NCBI GenBank assembly: GCA_903822495.1
Contig: CAIJPD010000024.1
Span: forward strand, 1 to 40,640
DNA: 40,640 nucleotides
Direction: 5' to 3'
Source of the DNA: an uncultured Chloroflexota bacterium
Lineage (GTDB): Bacteria > Chloroflexota > Limnocylindria > Limnocylindrales > CSP1-4
The position numbers and the translations under genes were made by a program. A model generated the notes under the pieces. It saw only the letters and a program-made list of their open reading frames with translations. It was not told the origin of the DNA and did no database searches. Shown piece after piece: positions 26,968 to 35,423 of this stretch (position 1 is its first letter; each line of letters opens with the position of its first letter).

Positions 26968-28047
26968 ATGACCCTGATCCTGACCAACGCGGATATCGAG
27001 CGGCTGGTCACGATGCCCGAGTGCATCGACATCATCGAGGACGGCTTCCGGGAGCTTGGCCGCGGCGAGGCCAGCGGGCGGCCGCGTTCCCTGAACTACA
27101 GCCCGCTGCGTCCGGGCGAGCCGGACGACTACTACGCCCTGACGACCTGCGACGCGGCCCTCCCCAGCCGGGGCATCCACATCCTGCGCATCACGTCGGA
27201 CCGGATGGCGATCCGCCGGGCCGACGGGCGCGAGCGCCGCACCAAGCTGGCGGCCGGGCCGGGCGGCACCTACTGCGGGCTGATCATGCTGTTCAGCACC
27301 GAGACCCTGGAGCCGCTGGCGATCCTCCAGGACGCGCTCCTCAACCGGTGGATGGTGGGCGCCACCAGCGCCATCGCCGCGCGCGCGCTGGCCAACCCGA
27401 GCCCGCGCCGGATGGCGTTGATCGGGGCGGGCTGGCTGGCGCCCACCCAGGCGCTGGGCCATTGCGCCATCCTCCCGCTCCAGCGGATCGACGTCTACAG
27501 CCCCACCCGCGCCCACTCCGAGCGGCTGGTGGCGGAGATCCAGCCGCAGGTGGGCGCGGAGCTGGTGGTCGTGGACGACCCGCGGGCGGCGATCGAGGCC
27601 GCCGACATCGTGGCGGTGGCAACCAACTCCACGAAGCCCGTGTTCGACGGCGACTGGCTCCGGGCGGGCCAGCACGTGGGATCGGTCCAGGTCATGGAGC
27701 TGGACGATCGGACGCACGAACGCGCCTCGGTGATCGTGGCCCGCGCGGCCGAGGCCATCAGCTACTGGCACCCCGAGACATTCCGGCCCGCCGAGGTGGA
27801 CCAGTTCCGGCGCTGGCAGCCGGCCTGGGACGCCAAGCTGCGGCTGCTGGGCAAGGTGCTGGTGGGCGCCCAGCAGGGGCGGGCCTCGGCGGACGACATC
27901 ACCCTGTTTGGCGGGAGCGGCACGGGCCCCAGCGCGGGCGTGGGCATCCAGTGGGCGCCCGCGATCGTGGCCCTGGAGCGGGCCCGCGAGCGCGGGATCG
28001 GCGTGGAGGTCCCCAGCGAGCTCTTCGTGGAGGAGTTCCACCCCTGA
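26968..28047 (+). CDS. Ornithine cyclodeaminase/mu-crystallin family protein
   Basis: 359 residues from ATG 26968, with GGAG 7 nt upstream. The NAD-binding loop MALIGAGWLAPTQALGH lies near residue 150. The family's substrate-side motifs are present as ITSDRMA, GTYCGLIMLFSTETLEPLAILQDALLNRWMVGATSAIA, and DIVAVATNSTKPVFDGDWL. Ornithine cyclodeaminase converts L-ornithine to proline and ammonia; relatives reduce cyclic imino acids or make siderophore precursors. It follows argG by 51 bp, which supports a link to ornithine/arginine metabolism. The protein ends GVEVPSELFVEEFHP. The specific reaction is unproven. Confidence 0.88.
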   Translation: MTLILTNADIERLVTMPECIDIIEDGFRELGRGEASGRPRSLNYSPLRPGEPDDYYALTTCDAALPSRGIHILRITSDRMAIRRADGRERRTKLAAGPGGTYCGLIMLFSTETLEPLAILQDALLNRWMVGATSAIAARALANPSPRRMALIGAGWLAPTQALGHCAILPLQRIDVYSPTRAHSERLVAEIQPQVGAELVVVDDPRAAIEAADIVAVATNSTKPVFDGDWLRAGQHVGSVQVMELDDRTHERASVIVARAAEAISYWHPETFRPAEVDQFRRWQPAWDAKLRLLGKVLVGAQQGRASADDITLFGGSGTGPSAGVGIQWAPAIVALERARERGIGVEVPSELFVEEFHP

Positions 28048-28052
28048 CCGGA

Positions 28053-28068
28053 CCCGCGAGGCCGCGGG
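28053..28068. terminator. Hairpin between the convergent ornithine cyclodeaminase-like and CAP genes
   Basis: CCCGCG-AGGC-CGCGGG forms a 6-bp GC stem with a 4-nt loop in the 36-bp gap between two convergent stops. It could act in either direction; no T-tract is present. Confidence 0.35.
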
Positions 28069-28083
28069 CCACCCGGCCGAGAC

Positions 28084-29874
28084 CTACGGGATGAAGTAGC
28101 CCGTGACGTCGAAGATCAGCTGGACCGTGCTGCCCCCCGGCGCGCCGTAGGTCGCCGACAGGGATCCGTCGGACGCGAGGGCCACGGCCACCCCGTTGGC
28201 ACGATCGTCCGCCAGGGGGAAATTGATCGTGCTGCTGGTCACCGCAGGCATCGCCAGCGCGTCGGGACCCTGGAAGACCCAGCCGCCGGCCGTCTGGGCC
28301 GTGACCGTGAGGTTGCCCGTGAGCGCGACCGCCTGCGCGCTGACGCCACCGCGGCCCGCGACGGCGAATGATCGCGGCGTCCCGGCGCTGAATGGGGCGA
28401 GCAGGCCGTTGCCGCTGCGGGTGTCGAGCAGTCGGGTCGGCGTGATCGGGACATAGGCCGCGCCGCCGGCACCGGCCGGGACGAAGTAGCCCGTCACGTC
28501 CAGGACCAGGTGCACGGTGCTCCCGATCGGCCCGCCGTAGGTCGCGGACAGGGTCCCGCCCGAGCCAAGGGCGACCGTCACCGCGTTCGCCCGGTCATCG
28601 CCCACCGGGAAGTTGATCGTGGAGCTGGTCACGGATTCCTGCGGGAGGGCGACAGGCCCCAGGAACACCCAGCCACCCGCGGTCTGGGCGGTGACGGTGA
28701 TGGTGCCGGTGATGGCGACGGCGTTGGCCGCCACCCCGCCGCATCCGCTCACCTGGAACGTCCGGGGCGTGCCCGCGGCGGAGGCACCGGCCAGCCCTGT
28801 GGCCGTCCGGGTATCCAGGACGCGCGCCGGCCTGAGCGGGACATAGCGCGCACCCGACGATCCCGGGACGAAGTAGCCGGTGACGTCGAAGAGGACCTGC
28901 ACGGTGGAGCCCGGCTGGGCGCCTCCGAACAGGACGACCAGCGTCCCGCCCGGCCCCAGCGGCACCGTGACGCCGTTGGCGCGCGTGTCGCCGGCCGGCA
29001 CGTTGAGGACCGACGTGGACTGCGTGGGATCCACGACCGGCGTCAGGGCCAGCCAGCCCCCGGCGGACGGGCTGGTCGCCGTCAGGTTGCCGGTCACGGC
29101 AAAGGCGGTCGACGGGATGTTGCGGCTCGCGTCTCCCGCCGCCCGGTCCGTCACCTGGAACGAGCGGGGCACGCCGTTCCACATGGCGCCGGACAGGCCG
29201 TTGCCGGTCCGCGTGTCCAGGATGCGGGTGGGCGTCACGGGGACGTAGGTGCCACTCGTTCCGGGCGGCGGCGTCGGCAGGGGGGTGGGGGTGGGCGACG
29301 GCGGCGGCGTGCAGGGTTGGGCGAAGAGCACGGTCCAGAGCTTGCGGCCGTCCGCCGCCTGGTAGGCACCCACGCCCATGACCAGCCACGCGGAACCCAG
29401 GATGTTCGACCGGTGGCCGCTGGAGGCCATGAAGGAATCCATCATGACCTGCGTGGCGGCGTCGTCGGGGTAGGTGTTCCAGCCGATGTTCTCCCCCGCG
29501 GCGATGTAGCAGTAGCCCATGGCCTGGAGCTCGGTGAAGACGCTATGGCCGTCGGGCGGGATGGAGTGGCTGAAGTAGTTCCGGTCGGCCATGTCCTTGC
29601 TGCGCGCCCGGGCCTCGCTCGCGAGCAGGCCGTCCGTGAGGAGCGCCGGCAATCCGGCGTTGGCGCGGGCCTGATTGTGGAGCTGGATCATCTGGGACTC
29701 GGACGCCGACGAGAAGGTCCCCGCGGTCCACGCCGCGGCGGAGGCCGGGGCCAGGACGGTGATGAGGAGCGCCGCCGTCGCCAGGGCGAGCGCGCGGTTG
29801 GCCAGGGTTCGGGGGCGCGATGGCAGCCGGGGTGGGAGGGTCGCGGCGCTCACGGGGAGCCTCACTGATCCCAT
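28084..29874 (-). CDS. Secreted CAP (SCP/PR1) domain protein with 3 DTR/GYF modules
   Basis: 596 residues from ATG 29874; a GTG at 29853 with GAGG 6 nt upstream is an equally likely start. A twin-basic N-terminus and helix (ALALATAALLITVLAPASAAA) form a signal peptide ending near residue 48. Residues about 58-185 are a CAP domain: MIQLHNQARANAGLPAL, NYFSHSIPPDGHSVF, AGENIGWNT, and SSGHRSNILGSAWLVMGVGA supply the His/Glu cavity residues. CAP proteins of bacteria are secreted and often linked to envelope or biofilm functions, the chemistry mostly unknown. A short Pro/Thr linker (residues about 190-206) leads to three DTR/GYF modules ending FDVTGYFIP. The gene converges with the ornithine cyclodeaminase-like gene. 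Confidence 0.92.
   Translation of the reverse strand: MGSVRLPVSAATLPPRLPSRPRTLANRALALATAALLITVLAPASAAAWTAGTFSSASESQMIQLHNQARANAGLPALLTDGLLASEARARSKDMADRNYFSHSIPPDGHSVFTELQAMGYCYIAAGENIGWNTYPDDAATQVMMDSFMASSGHRSNILGSAWLVMGVGAYQAADGRKLWTVLFAQPCTPPPSPTPTPLPTPPPGTSGTYVPVTPTRILDTRTGNGLSGAMWNGVPRSFQVTDRAAGDASRNIPSTAFAVTGNLTATSPSAGGWLALTPVVDPTQSTSVLNVPAGDTRANGVTVPLGPGGTLVVLFGGAQPGSTVQVLFDVTGYFVPGSSGARYVPLRPARVLDTRTATGLAGASAAGTPRTFQVSGCGGVAANAVAITGTITVTAQTAGGWVFLGPVALPQESVTSSTINFPVGDDRANAVTVALGSGGTLSATYGGPIGSTVHLVLDVTGYFVPAGAGGAAYVPITPTRLLDTRSGNGLLAPFSAGTPRSFAVAGRGGVSAQAVALTGNLTVTAQTAGGWVFQGPDALAMPAVTSSTINFPLADDRANGVAVALASDGSLSATYGAPGGSTVQLIFDVTGYFIP
28090..29240. repeat. Three tandem ~389-bp DTR/GYF module repeats in the CAP gene
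   Basis: The GAAGTAGCC(C/G)GT(C/G)ACGTC marker recurs near 28094, 28484 and 28872. The first two copies carry the same STINFP...DDRAN codons as the GH25 copies; the third (N-terminal) copy is more diverged, reading SVLNVPAGDTRANG. Confidence 0.8.
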
Positions 29875-30102
29875 GGAGCGCCGTCACTCGGGGCGCCACC
29901 GGCTTCGATCATGGTCGGAGCCCGGGCGCCAGCCCATCCCGCAACGGTCCGTGGGTGGTGCGGCCGAGAGTACGGGGGGCCGGTGCCAGGGCGCGCCATG
30001 GCACCGCGGAGTGGCGAGGCCGCTACTGGCGGAGGTCGGGCCGGGCCGCCGTCAGGTCGAACACCCGCACCGACGCGCGTCGGCGTCGGCGACCTAGCGC
30101 CA

Positions 30103-31221
30103 TCAGCGCAGGTCGAAGTCCGCGAACACCTCCAGCATCCGCCCGCGGTCCCTGGTCATGACGACGTCGGGGCCCGTCATGGACTCGCCCCGGCTGCCAT
30201 AGCGCTGGGTGACGGCCGCGGGTTGATCCCGCGAGATCCAGAAGTACGCGCCAGCCTCCACGCGCCCGGCCGGCCAACTCGGAACGGAAAACGTCGTCGT
30301 GAAGTGGCCCCCACTGACGTCGACGTACTCCACCAGGATCCAGCGGGCGTCCTGGCTCCCCCCGGCCCCGGCGGCCTCGGCGGATTCGAGGGCATCGACG
30401 TGCAGGATCTGGACGGCGATCGAGGCTCCGTCCGGCAGGTTCGAGGTGCCCCGGACGGTGACGGCCCGCGTCTCCGTCGACACGCTCAGCGACATCGTCG
30501 CGGTCCCGGCGGACGCCGAGGTCCAGGCGACGAACGCGAAGGCCGGGGCGACGATCACCCCAAGGACCAGGGCCGCCGCGGTCCTGAGCGTTCGGCGTCG
30601 CGCACGCGACGCTGTCTCGACAAGGCCCGCCTGCGCGAGGAGGGCCCGGAACGCCGCCAGCTGCGTCTCGTCCGCCCCTCGCTTCCAGAGGCCCATGACG
30701 TGCCCGGTGCCGGGCTCCAGCAGGAAGAAGTCCTGGAGTTCCCGCGCCCGTCGGAAGAACGACCACCCAAAGGCCGCGCTCGTTGCGTTCGACGTGACCC
30801 GGAGTCCGTCGGCATCGGCGCCGACGTCGACGTCGGCCAGCATGATGTCCCGGCGACGACGCACCATCACCCAGAGAAACGGCGTCGAGAAGTACCCAGT
30901 CACGAACGAGAGGCCGAGCGCGACGCCGATGAGCCCCTGGATCGCGGTCCAGCCGGCCGTTGGGTCGGACCGTCCGGCGGCGATGGCGGCCAGCGCCAGG
31001 ATCGTGAGCGCCCCGCCGAGCACGGATCCCCCCATGCCCTGCATGAAGATGGACCGCCTCGCGACCAGCGCGTTGAAGCGAACCTGCTCACGCAGCGTCG
31101 GCCGATACTGGAATCGAACCGCCGGCGGCGGCGCGACGTTGGATTCGGCGGCTCGGTCGCTACCGACCGGCGCGCGACCGGGCTCTCCGCCTGGGATGTC
31201 GGATGGGTCCACGGGAAACAA
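30103..31221 (-). CDS. Membrane protein with YcxB-like domain
   Basis: About 372 residues if TTG 31221 is the start (GGAGG 9 nt upstream); GTG 31212 is an alternative. After a disordered, Pro-rich N-terminus, FQYRPTLREQVRFNALVARR resembles the region before the two helices of YcxB-like proteins. Hydrophobic helices lie near residues 65-85 and 95-120, followed by DIMLADVDVGADADGLRV...FGWSFFRRARELQDFFLLEPGTGHVMGLWKRG, a PH-like YcxB C-terminal part. A third helix (TAAALVLGVIVAPAFAFVAW) leads to an extra beta-rich domain of about 120 residues, with VRGTSNLPDGASIAVQIL and GHFTTTFSVPSWPAG, outside the membrane. This appended domain is unusual for YcxB proteins. Function unknown. Confidence 0.7.
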   Translation of the reverse strand: MFPVDPSDIPGGEPGRAPVGSDRAAESNVAPPPAVRFQYRPTLREQVRFNALVARRSIFMQGMGGSVLGGALTILALAAIAAGRSDPTAGWTAIQGLIGVALGLSFVTGYFSTPFLWVMVRRRRDIMLADVDVGADADGLRVTSNATSAAFGWSFFRRARELQDFFLLEPGTGHVMGLWKRGADETQLAAFRALLAQAGLVETASRARRRTLRTAAALVLGVIVAPAFAFVAWTSASAGTATMSLSVSTETRAVTVRGTSNLPDGASIAVQILHVDALESAEAAGAGGSQDARWILVEYVDVSGGHFTTTFSVPSWPAGRVEAGAYFWISRDQPAAVTQRYGSRGESMTGPDVVMTRDRGRMLEVFADFDLR

Positions 31222-31302
31222 CCGGTCCAGCCTCCGTGATTCTCTTGGGTTGTGCGGGGCTCGTCGTTGGCCAGCGACCGCGTTCCAGCCGAGTCGCGTG
31301 GA

Positions 31303-31314
31303 GTTGGCGCCAAC
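31303..31314. promoter_or_regulatory. 12-bp perfect palindrome upstream of the YcxB-like gene
   Basis: GTTGGCGCCAAC is a perfect palindrome about 82 nt upstream of the YcxB-like start. It partly overlaps a weak -10-like TACTGT on the minus strand (31313-31318). It could be an operator. Low confidence, because 12-bp GC-rich palindromes occur by chance. Confidence 0.25.
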
Positions 31315-31445
31315 AGTACGTCCTGCCTGGCGCAACGTCGATCACGAGGGGCTGGCTGCGGAAACCAACGACTGGAACCGCAACTCGCCGGATATCGGCG
31401 GCGCGGCCACGGGGTCGGGGTCACGCCGGCGGAACTGCCTGTGGC

Positions 31446-31985
31446 TCAGCAGTGGACCTGCGGCATGAGCTCGGCGAGCTTCTTGTACTGGCTGACGGCG
31501 AAGCTCCCCTCGAGCTGGTCGTAGTTGCCGGCGAGCGCCGTGCTGGCCGCCTTGGCGGCATGGACGCGGACCGTGTCCCAGTTCGTGTAGGCGCCCCCGT
31601 AGCAGGCGGCATAGGGATTCGCGGTCATCCAGTCGGCCTCGGCCGCGGCCCAGGCCTGGAGGGCCGTGGCGTCCTTGGTGACGGCGGCGGCGTTGTTCGT
31701 GCTGACGTCGAACGGCAGGGTTTCCAACAGCGCAGCGACCACCGTGCCCGAGGCGGCCACGTGCGCCTTGAACCTGGCGAACCGGTCCGGGTCGCTGCTC
31801 CCGGACGGCAGCGGCGCCTGGCTCGCGGCCTGTCCGGGGGCGGAGGCCGATGCCCTGCCCGTGGCCGGCGCGGGCGACGCGACGGTATGGCTGGGCGACG
31901 GGGTGGCCGCCGAGCCGCACCCGACGAGCGCCAGCACCGCGATGATCGTGATCCCAAGCTGCCGGGCGCCGGTGGAGCCAGACAT
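31446..31985 (-). CDS. Secreted lipoprotein of unknown function
   Basis: 179 residues from ATG 31985, with AAGGAGGGAG close upstream. The signal peptide ends in the lipobox ALVGCGS, with Cys near residue 23. A Ser/Pro/Ala-rich spacer runs to about residue 65. The remaining ~110 residues are largely helical by composition (FARFKAHVAASGTVVAALLETL, AAAVTKDATALQAWAAAEADWMTANP, VRVHAAKAASTALAGNYDQLEGSFAVSQYKKLAELM) with three further Cys. It should be lipid-anchored outside the membrane. No family recognised; it shows no operon link, being isolated by more than 200 bp on both sides. Confidence 0.8.
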   Translation of the reverse strand: MSGSTGARQLGITIIAVLALVGCGSAATPSPSHTVASPAPATGRASASAPGQAASQAPLPSGSSDPDRFARFKAHVAASGTVVAALLETLPFDVSTNNAAAVTKDATALQAWAAAEADWMTANPYAACYGGAYTNWDTVRVHAAKAASTALAGNYDQLEGSFAVSQYKKLAELMPQVHC

Positions 31986-32375
31986 GGTCTCCCTCCTTGG
32001 CCGGCGATCAGGTGGTGCTGTACGGCATCAACAGTGGAGCAGCCGGCACACCTGCACGGTGGCAGATCGCCGACCCCGGGGCATCTGCCGTGGGGCTCGG
32101 GAACGGCCTGATCGGGATTGGCGGGTGCTGCCAAACAGCCGCCTGCCCTCCGGCCACGCGAACAACCTGCTCAGATAGCTCGGGGGCATGGAGCACGGGC
32201 CGCGATGATGCCGCCAGGCGCCGCCGCCAGAACCTGCCGGCAGTCCAGCGACAGGGCCGAAGGGCTCGCCGGAGGAGGACCGGCGGATGTAGCCGCCCCG
32301 GACGTTGGCGCGCAGACTCGCGGCGCGTCCATCGTCCCTGGTGCGGGAATCGCACCGCAGCCGGAGGATCAAGCG
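31986..32375. other. Non-coding stretch upstream of the 3-alpha-HSD-like SDR
   Basis: 390 bp between two divergent genes. A plus-strand frame from 31997 runs through it into the SDR gene, but its downstream part is Arg-rich and out of frame, so it is not called. GGTGCG-GGAAT-CGCACC forms a small hairpin near 32340-32356, just before the SDR ribosome site. No consensus promoter was found. Confidence 0.4.
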
Positions 32376-33158
32376 ATGGGTCGAACGTACCTCGTCACCG
32401 GTTCGGCGTCCGGGATCGGGAAGGCCACGGCGGAGCTCCTGCGCTCCCGCGGGGCAGCGGTCATCGGGGCCGATCTCCGCGATGCCGACATCACGGTCGA
32501 TCTCACCACGGCCGACGGCCGGGCCGCCCTCGTGGCCGAGGCGACGCGCCTGAGCGGCGGCCGGCTCGATGCGGTCCTCGCGATCGCCGGGCTCGCCCTC
32601 CCGATCCCGAAGACGGTCGGAGTCAACTACTTCGGCATGGTCGCCACCCTGGAGGGCCTCCGCCCGCTGCTCGCCGGCTCACCGGCACCGCGCGCCGCGG
32701 GTGTCTCGTCGATGGCGTCGCTGATGCCCGCTGACGACACCCTCATTGACGCCTGCCTGGCCGGGGACGAGCCGGCCGCGCTCGCCCGGGCCGCCGTGCT
32801 CGCCGAGAACCCGGCCACCACCGGGGCGCTCATCTACGCCTCGACCAAGGTGGCGTTCGTGCGCTGGATCCGGCGGAACGCCGCGACGGCGGACTGGGCG
32901 GGAGCCTCCATCCCGCTCAACGGGATCGCGCCCGGCATCATCGCCACGCCGATGGTGGCCGACATGATCGCCACCGCCGAACAGCGGTCCCAGATTCTCC
33001 AGATGGTCCCCATGCCGCTCAACGGGATCGCCGAGCCCATCGTCCCCGCCCGTCTCCTGGCCTGGCTGACGAGCGAGGAGAACACCCACCTGTGCGGCCA
33101 GGTCGTCTTCGTCGACGGCGGCAGCGATGTGCTGATCCGCGGCGACGCCACCTGGTAG
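32376..33158 (+). CDS. SDR resembling 3-alpha-hydroxysteroid dehydrogenase/carbonyl reductase
   Basis: 260 residues from ATG 32376, with GGAGG 8 nt upstream. The cofactor motif is TGSASGIG (residues 8-15). GADLRDADITVDLTTADGR, VGVNYFG, a catalytic SSMAS, an insertion between it and the Tyr (LIDACLAGDEPAALARAAVLAENPATT), YASTK and NGIAPGIIATPM follow the layout of Comamonas 3-alpha-HSD/carbonyl reductase, which has the same insertion between Ser and Tyr. Members reduce steroids, ketones or quinones with NAD(P)H. The actual substrate is unknown. A GGGCCC-AGGGA-GGGCCC hairpin 14 nt after the stop may terminate the transcript. Confidence 0.88.
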   Translation: MGRTYLVTGSASGIGKATAELLRSRGAAVIGADLRDADITVDLTTADGRAALVAEATRLSGGRLDAVLAIAGLALPIPKTVGVNYFGMVATLEGLRPLLAGSPAPRAAGVSSMASLMPADDTLIDACLAGDEPAALARAAVLAENPATTGALIYASTKVAFVRWIRRNAATADWAGASIPLNGIAPGIIATPMVADMIATAEQRSQILQMVPMPLNGIAEPIVPARLLAWLTSEENTHLCGQVVFVDGGSDVLIRGDATW

Positions 33159-33459
33159 CCCGCACGCGGTCGGGGCCCAGGGAGGGCCCGGCGTGACCAA
33201 CCGGGGTTCGAGCGCGCCAGGGCGCCGGAGTGGCGCGGTGGGCCCGAGGGTGGCCAACGGACGCGACCGGACGGACGCCGGTTGGCGACGTCCCGCCAAG
33301 GCAGCCCGCCAGCAGGACTCCAGCCACGGCAAGCGCGAGGAGCCTGGGGAGGGCTCGACCGGGGTCGCCGGGAATTCGGCCCGCCCACCAGGTTGCGTGG
33401 CCAACGGGTACCCGGCGGTTCGCGCGGACGAAGGACGTGAGCCGGTCATCGCGCAGTCC
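33159..33459. other. Non-coding or decayed region between the SDR and a lipoprotein gene
   Basis: 301 bp. At 33173-33189 the hairpin GGGCCC/GGGCCC follows the SDR. On the minus strand an ATG at 33449, with GAGGA 7 nt upstream, opens a short frame (MTGSRPSSAR). In a different frame, about 33260-33345, the translation LLALAVAGVLLAGCLGG looks exactly like a lipoprotein signal, but no start codon serves that frame. This could be a frameshifted remnant of a small lipoprotein gene. Confidence 0.3.
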
Positions 33460-34026
33460 TCAACGTGCTCGTGGGCGTGCCGCCGGACGCAGCGACGACG
33501 TACGCGCCGACGCTACGGCTGACAAGTTGGACACCTGGGGCAGGCCCCCGAACCTCGAGTAGGCGGCCATGCGCCACGCGCCATTCGCCCAGCGGAAGGC
33601 TGCCAGCCGCGCGACCGGCGTGGTCTGCGCGACCCCGTCGGGAGCCTGGAAGGTGGTGCGGTAACTCACGACGAGGACGTCGTCCCCCCGGGAAGCCGTC
33701 ACGCTATCAATGGTGAAGGCCGTCACCTCCGGGGGCAGCTGCATCCGGGCGTTCTTGCCCTGCACGGCACCGGAGTCGCCCGAGACCAGGAACTCGGGGG
33801 CCAGAGACGGGGCCAGGAAGGCGTCCACGCGGCCCCACTCCCCGGCCGTCGACTGCGACAGGACCGCGTCGAGGTCACTCACCTGGGCGCGGCCCTGCGC
33901 ATCTGGGTGTGACCCGGGCGGAGGGCTGCCCAGGGAGCAGGCGGCGAGCACCAGCGTGGACGCAGCCAGCAGGGGTCGCGCGAGGGGGCGTCCCTGTGGG
34001 GCGGTCGAATGGGCAGGCTGACGCAC
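33460..34026 (-). CDS. Lipoprotein with SnoaL/NTF2-like (DUF4440-type) domain
   Basis: 188 residues from GTG 34026, with AGGGGG 8 nt upstream; the frame is open further upstream but without signal or homology. The signal peptide ARPLLAASTLVLAACSLG has a lipobox with Cys near residue 28. After a short spacer, DLDAVLSQSTAGEWGRVDAFLAPSLAPEFLV, a mid beta-strand VLVVSYRTTF, and ARLAAFRWANGAWRMAAYSRFG follow the DUF4440/SnoaL cone fold. The domain is often a small-molecule pocket or an oligomerisation unit. The gene lies 98 bp downstream of arsR on the same strand; a link to arsenic is not evident. Confidence 0.75.
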   Translation of the reverse strand: MRQPAHSTAPQGRPLARPLLAASTLVLAACSLGSPPPGSHPDAQGRAQVSDLDAVLSQSTAGEWGRVDAFLAPSLAPEFLVSGDSGAVQGKNARMQLPPEVTAFTIDSVTASRGDDVLVVSYRTTFQAPDGVAQTTPVARLAAFRWANGAWRMAAYSRFGGLPQVSNLSAVASARTSSLRPAARPRAR

Positions 34027-34124
34027 CGCGGATCCCCCTGTGCGGACCCAGCTCGGCGGAGCGCCCCAGGATCCGCATCCGGCGCGGTGTAACGGCGCCT
34101 CGTTGCGCGCAGGGGCCGCCGCGC

Positions 34125-34454
34125 TCAGGCCGGGGCCTGGACCACCGGCAGGGCACGAGCGAGCGGCGCGGCCACGCCCGGCGTCAGCTCCCCGGCGATG
34201 CTCCGGAAGCGTGCCGCCGCCTCGGCGTTGAGCCAGTACCACACGAACGACGCGCGGCGCTCGGAGCGGACCCAGCCCGTCTCGCGGAGCACCTTGAGAT
34301 GGTGGCTGATGGTGGGCTGCGCCACCGCGCAGCAGGCGGTGAAGTCGCAGGCGCAGACCCCGTCGCCGCCGGCCAGCTGGCGCAGAATCGCCAGGCGGGT
34401 GGGATCAGCGGCCCCGTGGAACAGGAGGGCGTCGGGGTCGGTCATGCGCTTCAT
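34125..34454 (-). CDS. arsR: ArsR-family metalloregulator
   Basis: 109 residues from ATG 34454. A longer frame starts at TTG 34490, but that lies upstream of the probable -10, so it would not be transcribed. A winged-helix repressor: FHGAADPTRLAILRQLAGG, recognition helix region VAQPTISHHLKVLRETGWV, and wing VRSERRASFVWYWL. The inducer site is VCACDFTACC (Cys34, Cys36, Cys41, Cys42), comparable to the ELCVCD site that binds As(III)/Sb(III) in plasmid R773 ArsR. It should repress its own and the divergent arsM promoter until As(III) binds. Without a ribosome site and with TACCAT 7 nt upstream, it is probably leaderless. Confidence 0.92.
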   Translation of the reverse strand: MKRMTDPDALLFHGAADPTRLAILRQLAGGDGVCACDFTACCAVAQPTISHHLKVLRETGWVRSERRASFVWYWLNAEAAARFRSIAGELTPGVAAPLARALPVVQAPA

Positions 34455-34461
34455 GGGCCGG

Positions 34462-34490
34462 ATGGTATTGACAACCACCGATATCGTCAA
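34462..34490 (-). promoter_or_regulatory. arsR promoter (TTGACG-N17-TACCAT)
   Basis: On the minus strand the -35 TTGACG (34490-34485) and -10 TACCAT (34467-34462) are separated by 17 nt. The arsR ATG follows the -10 by 7 nt. The promoter overlaps the divergent arsM promoter almost completely. Confidence 0.65.
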
Positions 34491-34497
34491 GTATCAA
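34468..34497 (+). promoter_or_regulatory. arsM promoter (TTGACA-N18-TATCAA) with inverted TATTGA/TCAATA operator
   Basis: -35 TTGACA at 34468-34473 and -10 TATCAA at 34492-34497, 57 nt before the arsM ATG. TATTGA near 34466-34471 and TCAATA near 34494-34499 are inverted copies bracketing the element, a plausible ArsR binding site covering both divergent promoters. Confidence 0.6.
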
Positions 34498-34553
34498 TAC
34501 GGTATCAGGCCGCGAGCCCCGGGAAGGGCGCGACCCCACGAGGAACCACCACC

Positions 34554-35423
34554 ATGACCACCGAGCAGATCCACCAGCAGGTTCGTGACCGCTACGCCGC
34601 GGCCGCCGTGGAGGCGACCAGCGGGCGGTGCTGCTCCACCGAGGCGGAGTCCATCGGCGCCAGCCTCTATTCGGCCCTGGAGCGCCAGGAACTGCCCAGC
34701 GCGGCGGTCCTCGCCTCGCTGGGCTGCGGCAACCCCATCGCCGTGGCGGAGCTGCACGAGGGCGAGCGCGTCCTGGACCTGGGCTCCGGCGGCGGGATCG
34801 ACGTGCTCCTCTCCGCGAAGCGAGTGGGGCCCACGGGCCGGGCGATCGGCCTGGACATGACCGACGAGATGCTCGCCCTGGCGCAGCGCAACGCCGCCGA
34901 GGCGGGCGTCACCAACGTGGAGTTCCTGCGCGGCCAGATCGAGAGCATCCCGCTCCCGGCCAACTCCGTGGACGTGGTGATCAGCAACTGCGTGATCAAC
35001 CTGGCGGCTGACAAGCCGGCCGTCTTCCGCGAGATCGCCCGGGTCCTGCGGCCGGGCGGCCGGATGGGCGTGACCGACATCGTGGCCGAGGATCGCCTGA
35101 CGCCCGCGGATCGCGCGGAACGCGGCGCCTACACGGCCTGCAAGGCGGGGGCACTCTCCTACTCCGAGTTCCGGGCGGGCCTGGAGGCGGCCGGGCTGGT
35201 CGACATCTCGCTGACGCCCACCCACGAGGTGGCGGACGGCATGGTCAGCGCGATCATCAAGGCCTCCAAGCCCGGGCGTGCCTCGGCGTCGAAGCCGGCG
35301 GGCGTCCTGGCGTCGGCCACAGTCCCAGCGCCCCCGCTCGTGGCGGGCCGCGTCTTGCGAATCCTGCCCCTGGGCGGCTCGGCGGGCTCGTGCTGCGGCG
35401 GCGACGGCGAGGAATGCTGCTGA
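34554..35423 (+). CDS. arsM: Arsenite S-adenosylmethionine methyltransferase
   Basis: 289 residues from ATG 34554, with GAGGAA about 8 nt upstream. ArsM methylates As(III) stepwise with SAM to volatile or less-retained methylarsenicals in the cytosol. SAM motif I is [12 protein letters not shown] (73-84), with acidic GLDMTDEML. Cys58 (LGCGNP), Cys146 (ISNCVINL) and Cys196 (TACKAGAL) match the conserved As-binding Cys positions of the family; Cys26-Cys27 add an N-terminal pair. The C-terminus is extended by about 50 residues, ending [12 protein letters not shown], two vicinal Cys pairs that could hold metalloid. The gene is divergent from arsR and overlaps the next gene by 10 nt. Confidence 0.94.
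   Translation: MTTEQIHQQVRDRYAAAAVEATSGRCCSTEAESIGASLYSALERQELPSAAVLASLGCGNPIAVAELHEGERVLDLGSGGGIDVLLSAKRVGPTGRAIGLDMTDEMLALAQRNAAEAGVTNVEFLRGQIESIPLPANSVDVVISNCVINLAADKPAVFREIARVLRPGGRMGVTDIVAEDRLTPADRAERGAYTACKAGALSYSEFRAGLEAAGLVDISLTPTHEVADGMVSAIIKASKPGRASASKPAGVLASATVPAPPLVAGRVLRILPLGGSAGSCCGGDGEECC

Noticed and set aside
31997..32734. Plus-strand ORF starting MAGDQVVLYGINSG
   Set aside because: The first 50 codons look acceptable, but the frame runs out of phase through the SDR gene and becomes Arg-rich.
33195..33225. GGTTCGAG motif resembling a tRNA T-arm
   Set aside because: No acceptor stem, anticodon arm or CCA end could be folded around it.
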